Below, in pieces: positions 23,881-37,300 of a stretch of 64,000 bases of DNA. The notes under the pieces were generated by a model. The model searched no databases. It saw only the letters and a list, made by a program, of their open reading frames with translations, and was not told where the DNA came from. The translations under genes were made by a program, and so were the position numbers. The stretch comes from Asterias rubens (taxonomy: Eukaryota > Echinodermata > Asteroidea > Forcipulatida > Asteriidae): NCBI RefSeq assembly GCF_902459465.1, contig NC_047063.1, positions 744,001 to 808,000 of the forward strand. Direction: 5' to 3'. Within the stretch, counting starts at the first letter, position 1. Each line of letters begins with the position of its first letter.

Positions 23881-25800
23881 AGAGAAATTTTGTAAAAACA
23901 AAAACTATTTAAATACTGAGGGTTCATTCCCAGTTACTTGCCCCAGTTATCAAATCTTGAAATGAAATTTGATGAACTAGAAAGATATGAATTGGTCCAC
24001 TTCTTTCAGTCTGTGTATCTACAATAGACTTGCTTTGTAAGGTTCACATTAAGAGCTTCATACCTAAAAATCAACATAAAATCTTTCAAACTGACATGTT
24101 TTCATTCCAAAGACTGGCGTGTGTCTATTAACTGTCTGTATTATAAAAGCTGTTTGACTAAACTGAGAGGTTTTTCCAGATAAAAAATATTATTTAGGCT
24201 GCAGCTAACCAAGGTCATGTGAGATTTAAATGGTAAAAAGTGCTAGAACGTGCTTCAAAAACAAAACAAGCCCCAAACCCAAATGGCAGTAGCTGACAAA
24301 AAACATATCATGCAGTACAAAAACATTCATTACTGTAATAATCAATATTTCTAAATAATTAAACCCATTTAATTGACAGTTTTCTGAAGTTGTCAAATGA
24401 AGTTTTGTTATATTTTCTATTTTAAAGCGCAAAATTGGATCGGATGTATCAGCAAATGGACAGTTATGGTTACACACACAATTGTTTCCTCAGTCCCAAA
24501 TATCTACAATCAATAATGCTGAAAGTCAACTGGTATATAATTCACTTGTTGGTTTATCCAAGGTGCTTCTTGGCCACCACAGGCCAACTTCCTAAAATCT
24601 GTAAGCAGACGCTTTCTGTTTACCAAGCAGCTCTTAGCAAAATTTCCATTCCGCCATGTTTGTTCACAGTTGGCCAAGCAAAAAAGAACGCTTATAACGC
24701 TAACAGCGCGCGAGGGACCAAGCAATGCAATCTATCGGGTCGCATTCAATTCGCATGCTGTCAAATTTTCTTGAATGCTCATGCGCTTGATTGGAGGACA
24801 AATTTGCTTACCGGTAAACTGCTTTATTGGAGTTAATTTTAAAGCAAGAAATAATGCTCAGAAAATGTTTCTGATAAGTGAGATTTAGAAGGGACTCAAG
24901 CACAGCACAAACAGTATACATTGGGCATGAATTTCAGAACAATTTTGACTAGACCACAGGTTTCAGCCATATTTTATGAAGTATGCAGACGTGCAGCTTT
25001 TGATTTTAAACAATTAAACAAACAAAAACTGCACAAATATCTGTACAGCGGTTTTTGGTTTCTCAAAAACCGGAGTTTAAAGATGGGCAAGCTAGAAACA
25101 CTCTCTCTTCGGTGGCGATGACATCAGATTCCTGATACATGAACTACAATCATTACATCTTGCTCAAAGAGGCAAATGTTTAGTATATAAAGTCACAATT
25201 TCATAGAGCTGCTAAAAGTACGCACAGAGCATTGGTACATGAACAGGCCCCTTTGCATACGACATAACAAGACCAAAACAGCGCCATCACAAACAGAGCC
25301 AAAACTGACGCAGCTCTAAAAAGAATTGGCCCCAGATCATCAGATGTGGCTGTTTGTAAGAATGAAGAGTGCACTTCAACAGAGCAAAAATCTTATGCCC
25401 TTTTCGTCTTTCGATAATTGTTGTATCAACAGTAATTATGGATTTTTCTGAAAGTAGAGTAGAAGCTGATTTATATATATATTGACTTTTTAAGGGTTAC
25501 GCGCTCAATAAATGACTGTTACAGAGGAGTTCATACAAAGTTTGTTCATCAAATTGCGATACGCAACTTGAAAAGAAAAAACATTAAACAAACAAATACC
25601 TTCCCCATGAGAAAATATAGCACACCATTCCATGCTAGGTTTGATTGGCTCACCCCTTTACACCACACTGTAAATTACACAACTCTTTTTGGTATCCGGT
25701 TTATGTATACGAGGTGGATGGTTATGTACAATGAAATACCTAGTTGAAGTCCTGGTTGACCCTTAACCCTTGACCTTTACACGTGACCCAGACTATGATG
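23881..25800. other. Sequence downstream of the ARL8 stop; no gene seen
   Basis: Probably includes ARL8 3' UTR on the minus strand. A fragment of the GGGCCCAATT-type repeat lies at about 25195-25335. The 133-codon plus frame at 24435 has no recognisable features. Confidence 0.35.
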
Positions 25801-28800
25801 CTAGTGGCTTCCCCCTGACTTGGAATGTTGTATCAACCATTGCAGTGTGATATCTGAGAAGGAAACCAGAAAGATAGGAATTACAAATATCTAATTGTAT
25901 AACAGCGACAACCTTAGCGGACCTCGCCCTGCCTTCTACACCCACGAAAAACAGCACGTGACCTAAGAAGTAAATATAAAAAGAAAAATATTTTGGGAGG
26001 AGTGTTGGCTGAAAAAGAGCTGGTGTGGTCTCCACTGATCAACCCTTCGAATAACGTACCCCACTCGTCCCCAGGAGAATGTACGATTGCTGTTGGTGAT
26101 GCAAACCAGCAGGCCAGCTATCTCCTGGGCATGAGGGGGGTATGCTGTTCGAAACTTTGAAACCACATCGGCACTTTTTCAGAGCCAACACATAGCAAAG
26201 TGACAGTGGGTACCAACAGCATCTCTGGCCGACAATACAATGAACAGGCATAAAATGACATAAATAACCCAACAGTTCACAAACAACATGCTGGTAAAAA
26301 GAAATTTAGGGGTCAAAAACAAAAACCACCCCAATTAACAATACAGTAAAACACACTTATCGTGCGCACTAATATGCAAAACACATTATTGCACAATCAC
26401 ATTTAATGAAATCATTGGAGAGTTGTAAGGGCTCCCTATATCATGATGGCAACTCAATACTTTATATGTATTTGAACATTTTGTGCAACCTCCTAGGGTA
26501 AAAGCTGCCATAGAATTGTCTATGGTGATTTAATTGTAATTTAATGTGACATCAAAAGTTTTCAAAAACATCTGTCAGGGAAGTCAAGAATTCAACAATT
26601 CTAGATGTAAACTAAATTTTTGTAAAACGTGTTTAATAAAACTTGAATGAAATGATGCTGTGCAGTGCCTGAAGTGTCCTATTTGTTAAGATTAGATTTA
26701 ATTTTGGAGCATCAAGTATCAAATATCATACATGGCAAAATAAAGTGTGAAACGTAGCAAGTGTTCAACCAATCAAATTACAAGGATCTACCTAAAAATA
26801 TATTCATCCACTGAAAGTTGGGACATTTTAAGGTCATTATCAACTTGGAAATCAGGACAGTCACCGTCGATTTTACCAAACTCTTCCTAACTTAAGATTA
26901 ATCTTAAGACATAGGATGAGTTAGGTTTTGTAACCATAGATGTAAGGATGCATCTTAAGTTAGGATGGGTTACTCGTCCAAACTCGAGATAGGACTAATC
27001 CTAGCGTTTCGTGAAACCGGTTGAAGGAAAGACAGGACAGTTCTAGGAAAGGTTTGTAATCTCTTACCTATGTTTTCTTTCTCTTTACATGAGATGGAAT
27101 AGCAACAGATCTCCCTATCTTGGATGGCTGAAAGGTTCATCTTCTCTATCAGTTGCTTCTCATCAAGAGCATTGGGCAAGTCTCTCTTGTTACCGAGCAC
27201 TAATACCTGCAAGGAGACAAAAGGAAATAAAAATTAACAGTTCTATTTTATAACAAGTCATCTCTTTGTAGAATAAATTTCTTGTTATTATTGTTTTGAA
27301 AATGGGACACACATTTAAGCGATTAGCACTCAGCTGTGGACCTGCAAGACACCTCTGAAGAGAAGATGTTGAAGAATTGTGTAAGTTATAGATGTGGTGG
27401 AAAAACCCAATATAGGAAAGCATTCACTCAATCTGGTAGGGGCTGAAAAACCCACTCCGTATGCAAGGCTTTGGTCCTGGTGAAAACACTGGAATGATGG
27501 CGCAAAAACAAAAAATACTTGTATATTGCACATGTATTGACCAATAAGGTTCTCAATTAATTATGTAAATAATGGGGTATTTTAGCTAAAAATCAACTCT
27601 AGCGCAGCAAGGTTCATTCAAACGAGCATCATCCATGAACAGACAAAGAGAGGGCTCAAATCCAGAAGAAATGTCCTCAGTGAAACTAACAAAGTGAAGC
27701 TTCTAACACCAAAGTAGCCTCACAGGAAGAAAGGCTTACATGTCAAATTGACAAACAGAATAAATGTTAACAACAAAACATGAAGATGATGACAAAGAAG
27801 AAAGATTTGTAATCTGTACAAATCCCTTGCACAAACGCTGAGAAAACTACACATATCTTTCCTTTCAACCGTTTTGGGAGTCAAACTGTACAAAAAGAAA
27901 GTGACTCCCAAAGGACTGAAATAGTAGACCGGCATTTTGCAGAAAGATGCATTCTTCATTGTATGAGGGATCAACTATTTGTTCAAGCACTTACTGGGAT
28001 TCCTTGTAATTGTGGTTTGTCGAGGAGGTTGTGTAACTCATTTGTGGATGCTTCTAGTTTGTCATGGTCAGCGGCGTCTACCATGTATCTATAATGAAAA
28101 ACACAAACATTTTAAGTCATTCAGTTTTCAAAAATGTTAATATTATTTTTTACAATAAGTATGCTAAACAGTTGTTGATGGTTAACAATCACATTTTGTA
28201 AACATTAATCCTGACCACTCAATACCATGTGCATAAAATAAAGTAAGCCATGTCTTGATGAATGCTCAGTACACAGTTAACCCTCCTACTGTTTAACCAT
28301 TCAATATCATCTGATGGCTTTGAATGACAGAACCAATTTGCGACCATGCAGTTTGATATTATGAGGTGAATGCACAGTCGCTAATCAACCCAGTGACAAG
28401 CTTATTTTTAAAAGAATATAAATTCAAGCAATAACTTACACAATACAATTTACTCCTCTGCAATATCTTTCCCACATGCTCCTGAACCTTGGTTGACCTC
28501 CAATGTCCCAAAGCTTGAAGGAAATAAAGAAAGAAAGATAGATTTAGGTTAATAATAATTTGACAAACATCTTTAAACACCTGAACCGTGAAATTGAAGA
28601 GTTGTAATTCTATTCCATGTGTATTAGATGACAAATCTGTATTGCTATGGTCACAGATACAACATGGGTTAATTTATTCAATAAATTATGCAAGGGTCAA
28701 TTTTGTCACTAGTTTAGCGTACAAAGACTCATCAAGAGAGCTTTGGTCTAATTCAAATTCAATAATCTACCTATATTTACCAACTTACTACATTACTAAT

Positions 28801-31232
28801 AATATAATATTAAAGTCTTATATAGCGCACGTATCTACCAAACAAGGTACTCAAGGCGCTGAGTATAATACAAACTTTTAGAAAGATAGCTTATTGCAGT
28901 GATGAATTTTGAGACCCAATTAGTTAGCATCTTATAAGGGTTTACAAGGTGCTACAACGCATACAGCAGCCACAGCCAGGAACACCAGGGCGAACCCCTT
29001 CTCTTTTCGATAAGTGCACTGGGTTCTTTTACATGCGTTACCAGGGCTGTATGCTTCGTTTTTGAAAGGGCAAGGGCACCAAGGCATTTTCTCTTTGGCA
29101 AAGGGCACCCTATGAGGAAAATGTAAATTTCTACTGGAGCATTTCAAGGGCACCAAGGCAATGGCAAGGGGCAACGGAGGCAATCGCCTCCGTTGCCTCC
29201 GTGAAGTATCAGGCCTGCGTTACATAACACATGGTACCAACGGCTTGACTCCCATCGGATTGACGAATGCAATGGTTTTTAAGTGTCTTGCTTTTTAAAG
29301 GACACAAGAGTCACGGCTTGGAATTCGAATCCACACTCTGCTGTTCAGAAACACTAGAACTTGAATTCGGTGATCTAACTGCTCGGCCACAACACTTCCA
29401 ATTACAACATGGAATTACATGAAGGCCATGGACTCTGTTGCGACTGGTCTTGACCATGATTTCCCTTCTGAAGGTTACCATAGCCTTTAAGATTTTCCAA
29501 TGGAAGTGCCCTCTGCAAAATGGAAATGGCGTTGCACTCTCAAGATGAAAATATACAATTTAGTCACTAGTTTTGATATATGAATGCAACTCAACAGTTA
29601 TGGTCAGTCCAACTTACTTTTTAAATAGGCTAGCCACAATAACCACCAAATAACAAACCGAACAGATAAGCAGATAAAAATAAAAGAAAATGAAGATTAA
29701 GCGTTTATTTTACACCTACCTTGATTGTGACATTTCCCTTGGTAAGCTTTCTCATGTTGAATCCTACAGTTGGGATCATATCTTCGTTGAATTGACCGGA
29801 CTGAAATTCCAGAAAAACAAGAATGTTTCAATATTAATACAACATCAAAAATAAAAGAAATTAGCATGTAATCTACAATCACAACTCATATTGCACCCTA
29901 AGACTTTATATTTACCCGCCCATATGTTGATTTTGTTACAATGACAATGATTACAAGTTTCATGGTGGTTCAGTTTCAATGGGACTGGAGGATTTAGGAT
30001 GGTTAAGGTTATGCTACATATGAGCTTAACATAATTGCAATGATTGGAGCCGTCTATTTAGTGCCATATATTCAAAACTCCCTCTGATTCTGCGCTCTTA
30101 TTTTCGTAGTTTATATTAATTAAATCCGAATCAATATCTTACTTCCTCAAAATTTTAGGTAATTTACTCGTCGTATATTATAATATTAATAAGTTAAAAG
30201 ATTGTGGTGAAAATCTGCACCTTTTTTTAATAATATTCTAGGCCTATGAATGTATGGTGCAGTGCAAATTGATTTGAAGACTAAGATTAGAAAATTGCCC
30301 TGATTGTTAGCATGCAGTGCCGCAGTGGACCCCGGGATCCTGCATTGCAAAGAGATGTCAATTTATGATTCCCAACCAATGCCAGCAGTAGAGCAATCGA
30401 CAGCAAGGGAAGTACCAACTGTACTTTAGAATTCCATCGATATTAGTTTCATTAAAAAAAAAAATGCAGATTGAAATATTTCAGCATGATCGGACATAGG
30501 ACTGCATTGTTTCTCGGCCTAGAGCCAAGGATAAGAAGTGGATCGACTTTCAATGGGAGACTTTCTGGGACTATAGAGGGCAGCAGACTTACCGGGTAAA
30601 TCCATTGTTCTCAGAATTATGCGCATGTTCAGAACTACGTAAACAATGGAAATTTACCGGGTATGTCTGCTGCCACCTAGTGTTGGAAAGTCTCCTATTA
30701 TTCATGAGAATATTTCAGACACTTGCAAAACTCAACAAGTAAAATGTCCAAAATGTGTTGCTTCTCTCCTCGATATGATGTGATAAATATCTAAGATTGA
30801 TTAAATTATCAACTTAGTTTAACTAGCTCCTCTAAGCCTACACTTAAAGTCCCTTTTTAAAGGCTAGAGAGTAAATAAAATTATACACGATCAGTATGAA
30901 AATATGAAAATGTGAACATGGTGAAATTGAAAATGTAAATTATCACACTTCTCAATAAGGCCTACTTAAAATTGCAGAACAGTGATTGTTCAGTATAATT
31001 TTCAAGTGCTTATTTGTAAAGTTCTCATTTCTTAAGCTATATGTTGTAAGTAATTAACAAACACAATAAACATGACATGTTGAGGGTTGCAACATAACTA
31101 ATGACTCACCGATATCACATTAACGAACGTTGTCTTGCCTGAGTATTGCAGCCCAACTAACGTCAGTTCCATCTCTTCCTTCCAAAACAGGCTTTTCAGC
31201 CAGTCCAAAAATCGGTTTATTGCCGCTATCAT
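25801..31232 (-). CDS. ARL8: ADP-ribosylation factor-like GTPase 8 (ARL8), complete, six exons
   Basis: Exons complement(31110..31232), (29720..29800), (28440..28513), (27995..28088), (27068..27206) and (25801..25853) join in frame to 187 residues, close to the usual 186 of the family. Residues 1-17 ([17 protein letters not shown]) are the amphipathic N-terminal helix; there is no glycine 2, so no myristoylation, as known for ARL8. P-loop GLQYSGKT ends at Thr34, switch 2 WDIGGQ has Gln75, and the guanine motif NKRD begins at Asn130. The C-terminus reads [16 protein letters not shown]. Known family role: an Arf-like GTPase on lysosomes that, when GTP-loaded, recruits kinesin adaptors and tethers for lysosome positioning and fusion. 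It lies between the two plexin genes and has no evident functional link to them. No lesions seen. The 3' UTR cannot be delimited. Confidence 0.95.
26861..27025. mobile_element. MITE in ARL8 intron 5
   Basis: Imperfect terminal repeats ACCGTCGATTTTACCAAACT / GTTTCGTGAAACCGGTT, with internal TTAAGATTAATCTTAAG palindrome and repeated TAGGATGGGTTACTCGTCC-type blocks. Confidence 0.45.
28795..29400 (-). repeat. tRNA-derived SINE, family 3 (class II tRNA-like head), with nested insertion
   Basis: On the minus strand the head reads GTGTTGTGGCCGAGCAGTTA and GGATTCGAATTCC, like a Leu/Ser-type tRNA. The body contains AACCCAGTGCACTTATCGAA and ends in a TATAAT-rich tail. A MITE interrupts it at 29042-29217. 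In an ARL8 intron. Confidence 0.6.
29042..29217. mobile_element. hAT-like MITE nested in a SINE
   Basis: Ends CAGGGCTGTATGCTTC and GAAGTATCAGGCCTG are imperfect inverted repeats. The flanks share TGCGTTAC / CGTTAC (6-8 bp duplication). The interior has a 12-bp-arm hairpin GCAACGGAGGC..GCCTCCGTTGC. Confidence 0.6.
30556..30693. mobile_element. Hairpin MITE in ARL8 intron 1
   Basis: Arms GGGAGACTTTC / GAAAGTCTCC and GGCAGCAGACTTACCGGGTAA / TTTACCGGGTATGTCTGCTGCC-type blocks pair; the short central loop contains ATGCGCAT. Confidence 0.6.
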
Positions 31233-31500
31233 GTTTGTGTGCCTTTATTGACGACCGTGCATAAATTCTTTGGATTGAGCACCCGAAGAATAACTCACTA
31301 ATGTCTGGAAAATTTATGTAAACCGTGCTAAAGCTTAGATATTTGGCAGGACAAACGAGTACAATGTCAGGATTCCTGGCAACCTATGTGTACACACTCT
31401 AGCGTATTGGGTTGAACTTCCGTCATCTCATAAGGTCAGTGAACTTTGCCCTTTTCCTCGTGACTGGATGACGTCAGAGTTCATCACGGGGGATTCGCTC
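31233..31500 (-). promoter_or_regulatory. Putative ARL8 5' UTR and promoter, with a CRE-type palindrome
   Basis: This lies immediately upstream of the ARL8 start. It contains TGACGTCA at 31469-31476, a perfect cAMP-response-element consensus often found in housekeeping promoters. No TATA box is evident. The transcription start is not determined. Confidence 0.35.
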
Positions 31501-32805
31501 CCATCATACAAACGGGTTTCAACACTTTATTAAACCTAACTAAACATGAATGATATTCTAGTCTTTGATCCGTTACACTAAAATAGAAGAGTGAACACTA
31601 CCAGAGAGCAAAAATCACATGTTATTTCCTTACAAAAGATGTCATCATAACGGAAAATAGAAAAGTTGTACCGCCCTCTGTTGAATCAAAGCTCGATGAA
31701 GTACCCGACGACTTTTCTGAGCAAAGACATACCTTTCAAATTCACCCAAGGATTTCACATTATCACTTCAGACTAGGTTTACTTTGAATTAAATGCGTTC
31801 AATTTCGTTTTCTTATTCAGATTCTCGTTTCCATCACGTTGTTCTATTTTCTCTATCGGGCTTTCAATACTCCTATCGACCAGTTAATTACAAACGAGTA
31901 AGCAGCCGACAGTCGCTCCTTAATCTAACACTCAAATAATTACCACGCTTTTCCGTTTTGTTTTCAACAAATCATTACATCATTCTTTTTTGTCTTCTTT
32001 CTAGCAATATTGTTCCTCTTGCTGTGGTGTTACCCCGCGCGCATGAAAGTTAACCCGGTATCAAGTCAACACTATTTTACTCTGTATCTACAAAACGTTT
32101 TGCCATAAAACAAGGGCAAACAAATGATACAGGCTGTCAAAAATAAGATAACTATAATGCTGCAAGAAAACGCACAGTAAGGCGTAAAAAAAAAAAAACA
32201 TTCCACGACAAAACTGAACTTAATTCATCAGAGCCCGTTCTGAAAATATCCCAAACTCCTAATGAACTCCCCTTTTAAAGTGGATATATAAATAGCTTAA
32301 CGAAAAAAAAAGTACAGATATTTTAATGCTTCTATTTTATTTCTTATATTTATTATAATAAGTCGATGACTACGACGAGGCTATGCAATGGTTAATTAGT
32401 TTCCAACACACACATGTACACATTTTACTATAAGATTGGACCGTATTCTCGGTCTACTAGCTATGCCCACCCGATGCTATCCGGTAATTGTTTCTATGGA
32501 AACATTAAAAACAAAAAACACTGCACAATCAAACTGTCTGGTTTCTTATATAGCAACGTTTTTCAGTTTCTGCTAATATTAGAGTATCACTGTTGGTTTA
32601 TATCATTGTTGTAAGCACCTTGGAGTATGGAATTTTATGAAAGTGCAGTAAAGCCATGGACCGAAAACGGCCAGTTTCAGACAGCGGTGTTTGCGAAATG
32701 CGTAACCCCTCAACATTCAAAGTACATGCCTGAACTTTTCTTCCAGTTGGGTGAACGCACGCCCCACCCTGCCACTGGCTGAAAGGGCTGTATTTGTTGT
32801 TATTT
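31501..32805. other. Intergenic between ARL8 and the plexin cluster
   Basis: No gene recognised. The region from about 32735 begins to resemble the flanks upstream of cassettes C and G (CTTCCAGTTGGGTGAAC). Confidence 0.45.
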
Positions 32806-33182
32806 TATGTCAGATTACTTCCGTCTAGTATCGTGCTCGACTGCAGAGAATACCTGGCTCTCTTCGCTAAAGTTTTTGGCCGCCATCCTTCACCAAAGTG
32901 TTGCCTACGGTTTCTGGGATCGAATCCCACCGATCACGTATTCCGATTCGGACTCAAGACTCTGAAATTGCGGAAACAAAACATTATCCCCAGCCAATGG
33001 CCAGTTCCACCTTGAATGTTTTAAGTAGAGCCTTGTACAATATTTAAAATTAAAAAGCTACTGCAAAAGTGTTCTTAAAAAAATTGAGAGATCTTTCTCC
33101 AGCCTTGCGTTCGTCATCCTGTGCCTGAAACTTTGTACAGCTTTGGAAGCAACAAAAGAGCAAAGGAAGCTTCTGGTACACT
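32806..33182 (+). promoter_or_regulatory. Type I cassette upstream block (copy A)
   Basis: Shared by cassettes A, C (38945-39355) and G (49860-50269). It contains CCGTCTCGTAT, GGCTCTCTTTCGCTGAAG and ACAAAGTGTTG blocks, then GAGAGATCTTTCTCCAGCCTTGCG just before the leader. The last could be either an initiator region or a 3' splice site (TTTCTCCAG). An A/T-rich TACAATATTTAAAAT about 120 bp before the ATG is a weak TATA candidate. Promoter function is inferred. Confidence 0.35.
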
Positions 33183-34349
33183 ATGGAGGCCCAGAGGAGC
33201 CATATGACCATCTTGTTGGCTGTATGTTTGATCCTGCTGGGATTATTAAGTAGTGTTGTATCAGCTGAATGGCAAGGAGATCTGTCATCTTATCACATTG
33301 CTTCATTCAGTAATCCTCATCCTCCTAGACCTCTCAATGATCCATCTGGTAACCACAATGCTAAATTCAATCATTTCACTCTATCTGGCCCTGATGGAGC
33401 TGTGTATGTTGGAGCTGTCAACTACTTATACAGAGTGGATAGTTCATTGAATCTGCTACAGAATGTTAGTACATGTCAAGAACTAGGAGAGGATAGATGT
33501 GATACATTCACCAACTACAATAAAATCCTGATATTAGATAATCAGAATCGGTTGATTACATGTGGAAGTGAAAATGGAGGAAAATGTCAGTTCAGGAATC
33601 CAGATGATTTGACTGATGTGTTGTTTCAACCATACCCTAATGTTGCTGGTTTTGAAGAGTTGTCTACTGTAAGTTTGATTGCACCAGGAACTGATGGACC
33701 AATGGGACCAGGTCCAGATGGAGGAGATTGGTTGTATGTAGCTGTGACTTACTCCAATGAGGAGGTTGGGTATCCAGAAATCCCACCAGTCAGCAGAAGA
33801 GTCCTTAGTGCAGACGCATTGTTGGTATCCCCAGCAGGCACAGGGTTTTCTTCATTTACTGTGTTTGATACTTCCAATCTGAAGAATCCAATCCACATTA
33901 CATATGTAACTGGTTTCTCATATGATGGATTCACATACTTCATCACATTTCAAGAAGAGGATTTTTATTCCAATATCTTTGTTTCTAAAATGAACAGAGT
34001 CTGCCAGACCAGTCCAACATTTGACTCTTACACAGAAATCACCCTACAATGCCAAGGATCAGATGGTAGTGTGTACAAAATGGTACAAGCTGCTCATATT
34101 GGCCCAGCAGGTCAGGATCTTGCTGTATCATTAGGTTTGAATGCTGAGGACATGGTGTTGTATGCTGTGTTTGCTAAGAATGAAGGAGCTGATGGGACTA
34201 GTGATGTACCTATTGATCAGTCAGCATTGTGTGTGTATAAGATGAGTGATATTTTAGATGCCTTCAAGGAAGCAGTCAGGGGATGTATTCAAGATGGAGA
34301 TGACTACTCAGTGCAGCACTTGGAAGGATCCATCTGTCCATCATTATCA
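33183..34349 (+). CDS. Sema cassette A (intact alternative first exon, type I upstream)
   Basis: 389 codons, open, start MEAQRSHMTILL. Signal peptide residues 1-28 (ends VVSA|EW), then Sema with VGAVNYLYRVDSS, CGSENGGKCQFRN and AHIGPAGQDLAVSLG. It ends TCATTATCA|GTGAGT, phase 0. Hypervariable stretch about residues 188-264 with SNLKNPIHITYVTGFSYDGF, also found in part in cassette G. It uniquely has VYKMVQ where the others have VYSLVQ. Reading through the donor adds 38 residues to a stop at 34466, so an unspliced form would be a secreted partial Sema. Confidence 0.9.
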
Positions 34350-37300
34350 GTGAGTATGAGTATAGTCACCTTTAACCACCCCGTATACTTCAAGCTTTCA
34401 AGTTATGTGCACGTTTATGATAAGGGACATAATATAAATACCATCAGGATAATGTTTTCAATTTGAAATCAAAACGTTGGATGCAATATATCTTAAAGTA
34501 TTGTTTTAACATTCCAACATTATCGTCAGTCCATGCGAAAGAGGCATTTAAGAACAATAAGTTAAAGCAAAAATAATCAGTTCAAAATTAATCTTGAAAT
34601 TATACATTTGCCTGTAAAGCAACAACAAATAAGTATCTTTAATAACCTTCTTCTTTTGGAAGAAGATCATGCAAGCACACAAGAAGTATAATACCGCCCT
34701 CCCGTGTATACATAAAGCATATTATCGCAAACAAGATTAATGTAAAGGTTTCTCTAACCTTCAAAACATTAGTGCATTTATGCATATTGCTCTGTTTGTA
34801 GGAGGAACTATTTGAAGCAAATTTCCATTTGTTTTTTTAATGAAAAACATTTAGTATACTTTGAAATGTAGAGACAAGCATTTTTGTGACGAACTGGCAC
34901 TGTCGCCCTTGCCCGTCACACATGCGTCCGTGAGACATGGACGCTACCTTTTGTACAGGCATTATGCCAATCGTTTACGTCACAACAACAGACTGAAACC
35001 ACGCCGTTTTTAATTTCAGTTTAAATGAACTGGCAAAAGAAAATTCTACATGTTGACGGGTGATTCTTTCTTTTGAAAGCTAATTTATTTCCCTTTTACT
35101 CGAGATAAAAAAAGCAACTTAACATTTAAATTAAATTTCGATTTTAAAAATGGCCGAACTTCGAAACTTAATTTGCAAAACAAATTGTTTTTATCTATTT
35201 CCTTTTATCTGCTCGAACTCGTGAGGGCGGCGAGGTTGAGCGGCGACTTCTCTGCATTTAAACTCTGCATGGTGTTAATACAAAATGTGGTTTTCGAGGT
35301 GAGATGGGGGATGGTGAGAATGTTTCACAAGTTTTCTCGAAGAATATATATTAGAACTCCATGTCCCATCTGACATTAAGCGTTAGAGTAAGTTTACATT
35401 TAAAAGAAAAAAATAGTAAAAGGAAACAAAATGGCGCTCAACAGCGCACCTCAACTATCATTTTGGGTTTACATTAAATTTTGTTTACTGCTAAACCACG
35501 ACATAAAACCGTGGTTTATTTTATATAGGCCTACATGAAACTTCGTAATTTCCTACAAGGAAGTATTTGTTTAAAACATGGAAAGATGGAGGCAAAGTTG
35601 TGTCTATTGGAATATCGACAGGGAACAAAGTTTACAGAAACTGTTCCATTCTTATGACAGGGGTGTTGTAGATCAAAAAGTGGATAGTATTATTGAAAAT
35701 GTATCAAAAGTTAAAACCATTTAAACGTTTCATGTTCTACGTTAACAATCAGTAATTGAGGAAGTACACAATATGGTTTACCGTGTCCCATAAGAGACAC
35801 TTAATGCCCAATAAAGAACTTCCAGAAAAGTTCCAGTGTGCGGCGTGTTGTGCGTTTTTGATAATTTATTATTCAGTTTTGTAATGCACATAAACATTAT
35901 ATGCTTGAACGCATGTTACAACAACGTACTTGAACAATAATTGCTCGGGTCGTCAACCTTTTCTGTCATTCTGGTACAACATACAACCTGATCGCAGACG
36001 AAAGACAAGTTGCAGGCCGCTCGCAAACGGAAGGTGAAGGTTTTAAAGGTAAGAACTCCGTTTTGAAGCCTGAGCTGAGAGAGCTCATTATGACTCTAGT
36101 ATAATAAATTAGAAATCAATATAATTCTGGGGAAATAAAAGTGAATCTTGTGTTAAAGGCAAAGGACACTATTGGTAATTACTCAAAATAATCATAAAAC
36201 CTTTCTTGATAACGAGTAAATGGGGAGAAGTTGATAGTATACAACATTGTGACAAACAGCTCCCTCTGAAGTGACGTAGTTTTCGAGAAAGAAGTAATTT
36301 TACACGAATTTGATTTCGAGACCTCAGATTTATAGAACTTGAGGTATCTAAATCAAGCATCTGAAAGCCCACAACTTCGTGTGTGTGACAGGGGTGTTTT
36401 TTTTTCTTTCAGTAATATCTCGCAACTTCGACGACCGATTGAGCTGAAATTTCCCTCTTCTGGTCACTCAAAGTCCCTCGGGGGAATAGACGTACACTAG
36501 TTACCTCATTGCCAGTCAATATGTGTATAATAGTGTACAGTGTCTTTAAAGGCAATAGATCGGGCTTTAAAGTAATATGTAACCCTCCTTACAAACCACA
36601 TGTTGTCTAATTATAATAACTATGGGGAAAGAAACTCAACTTTATCCTAAATAAGACAAGACGAATAAGCAGCTTTTTAGTTTTAGTTTCTGGCGTTTGC
36701 TTGTGTGTTTTGGGGCAATGTAATAACTTATATAACACCGTTGTGTGTTTTTTTCAGAAACTTGCGAGATATATCATGAGACAAAGCTGATGGCTGGTGT
36801 TACTGCGTTCACCCATGTTTGTACACTCACTGTGATTGAGTCTTCAGTCGTTTAAGTTTGTATCTCTGGCAGAAAGACACAAAGCGTACATTTAGTACTA
36901 TGGAGGCCCAGAGGAGCCACGTAACCATCTTGTTGGCCGTATGTTTGATCCTGCTGGGATTATTCTTAAGTAGCGTTGTATCAGCTGAATGGCAAGGAGC
37001 TGTGTCATCTTATCACATTGCTTCATTCAGTAATCCTCATCCTCCTAGACCTCTCAATGATCCATCAGGTAACCACAATGCTAAATTCAATCATTTCACT
37101 CTGTCTGGCCCTGATGGAGCTGTGTATGTTGGAGCTGTCAACTACTTATACAGACTGGATATGTCATTGAATCTACTACAGAATGTTAGTACATGTCAAG
37201 AACTAGGAGAGGATAAATGTGATATATTCACCAACTACAATAAAATCCTGATATTAGATAATCAATATCGGTTGATTACATGTGGAAGTGAGAATGGAGG

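Noticed and set aside
24435-24836. 133-codon plus-strand frame downstream of ARL8
   Set aside because: No domain, no promoter or splice support; the composition resembles chance, within probable ARL8 3' sequence.
33253-33450. Second frame MLYQLNGKEICHLITLL present in every cassette
   Set aside because: It is an alternative-frame shadow of the conserved Sema coding sequence, so its conservation follows from the real frame.
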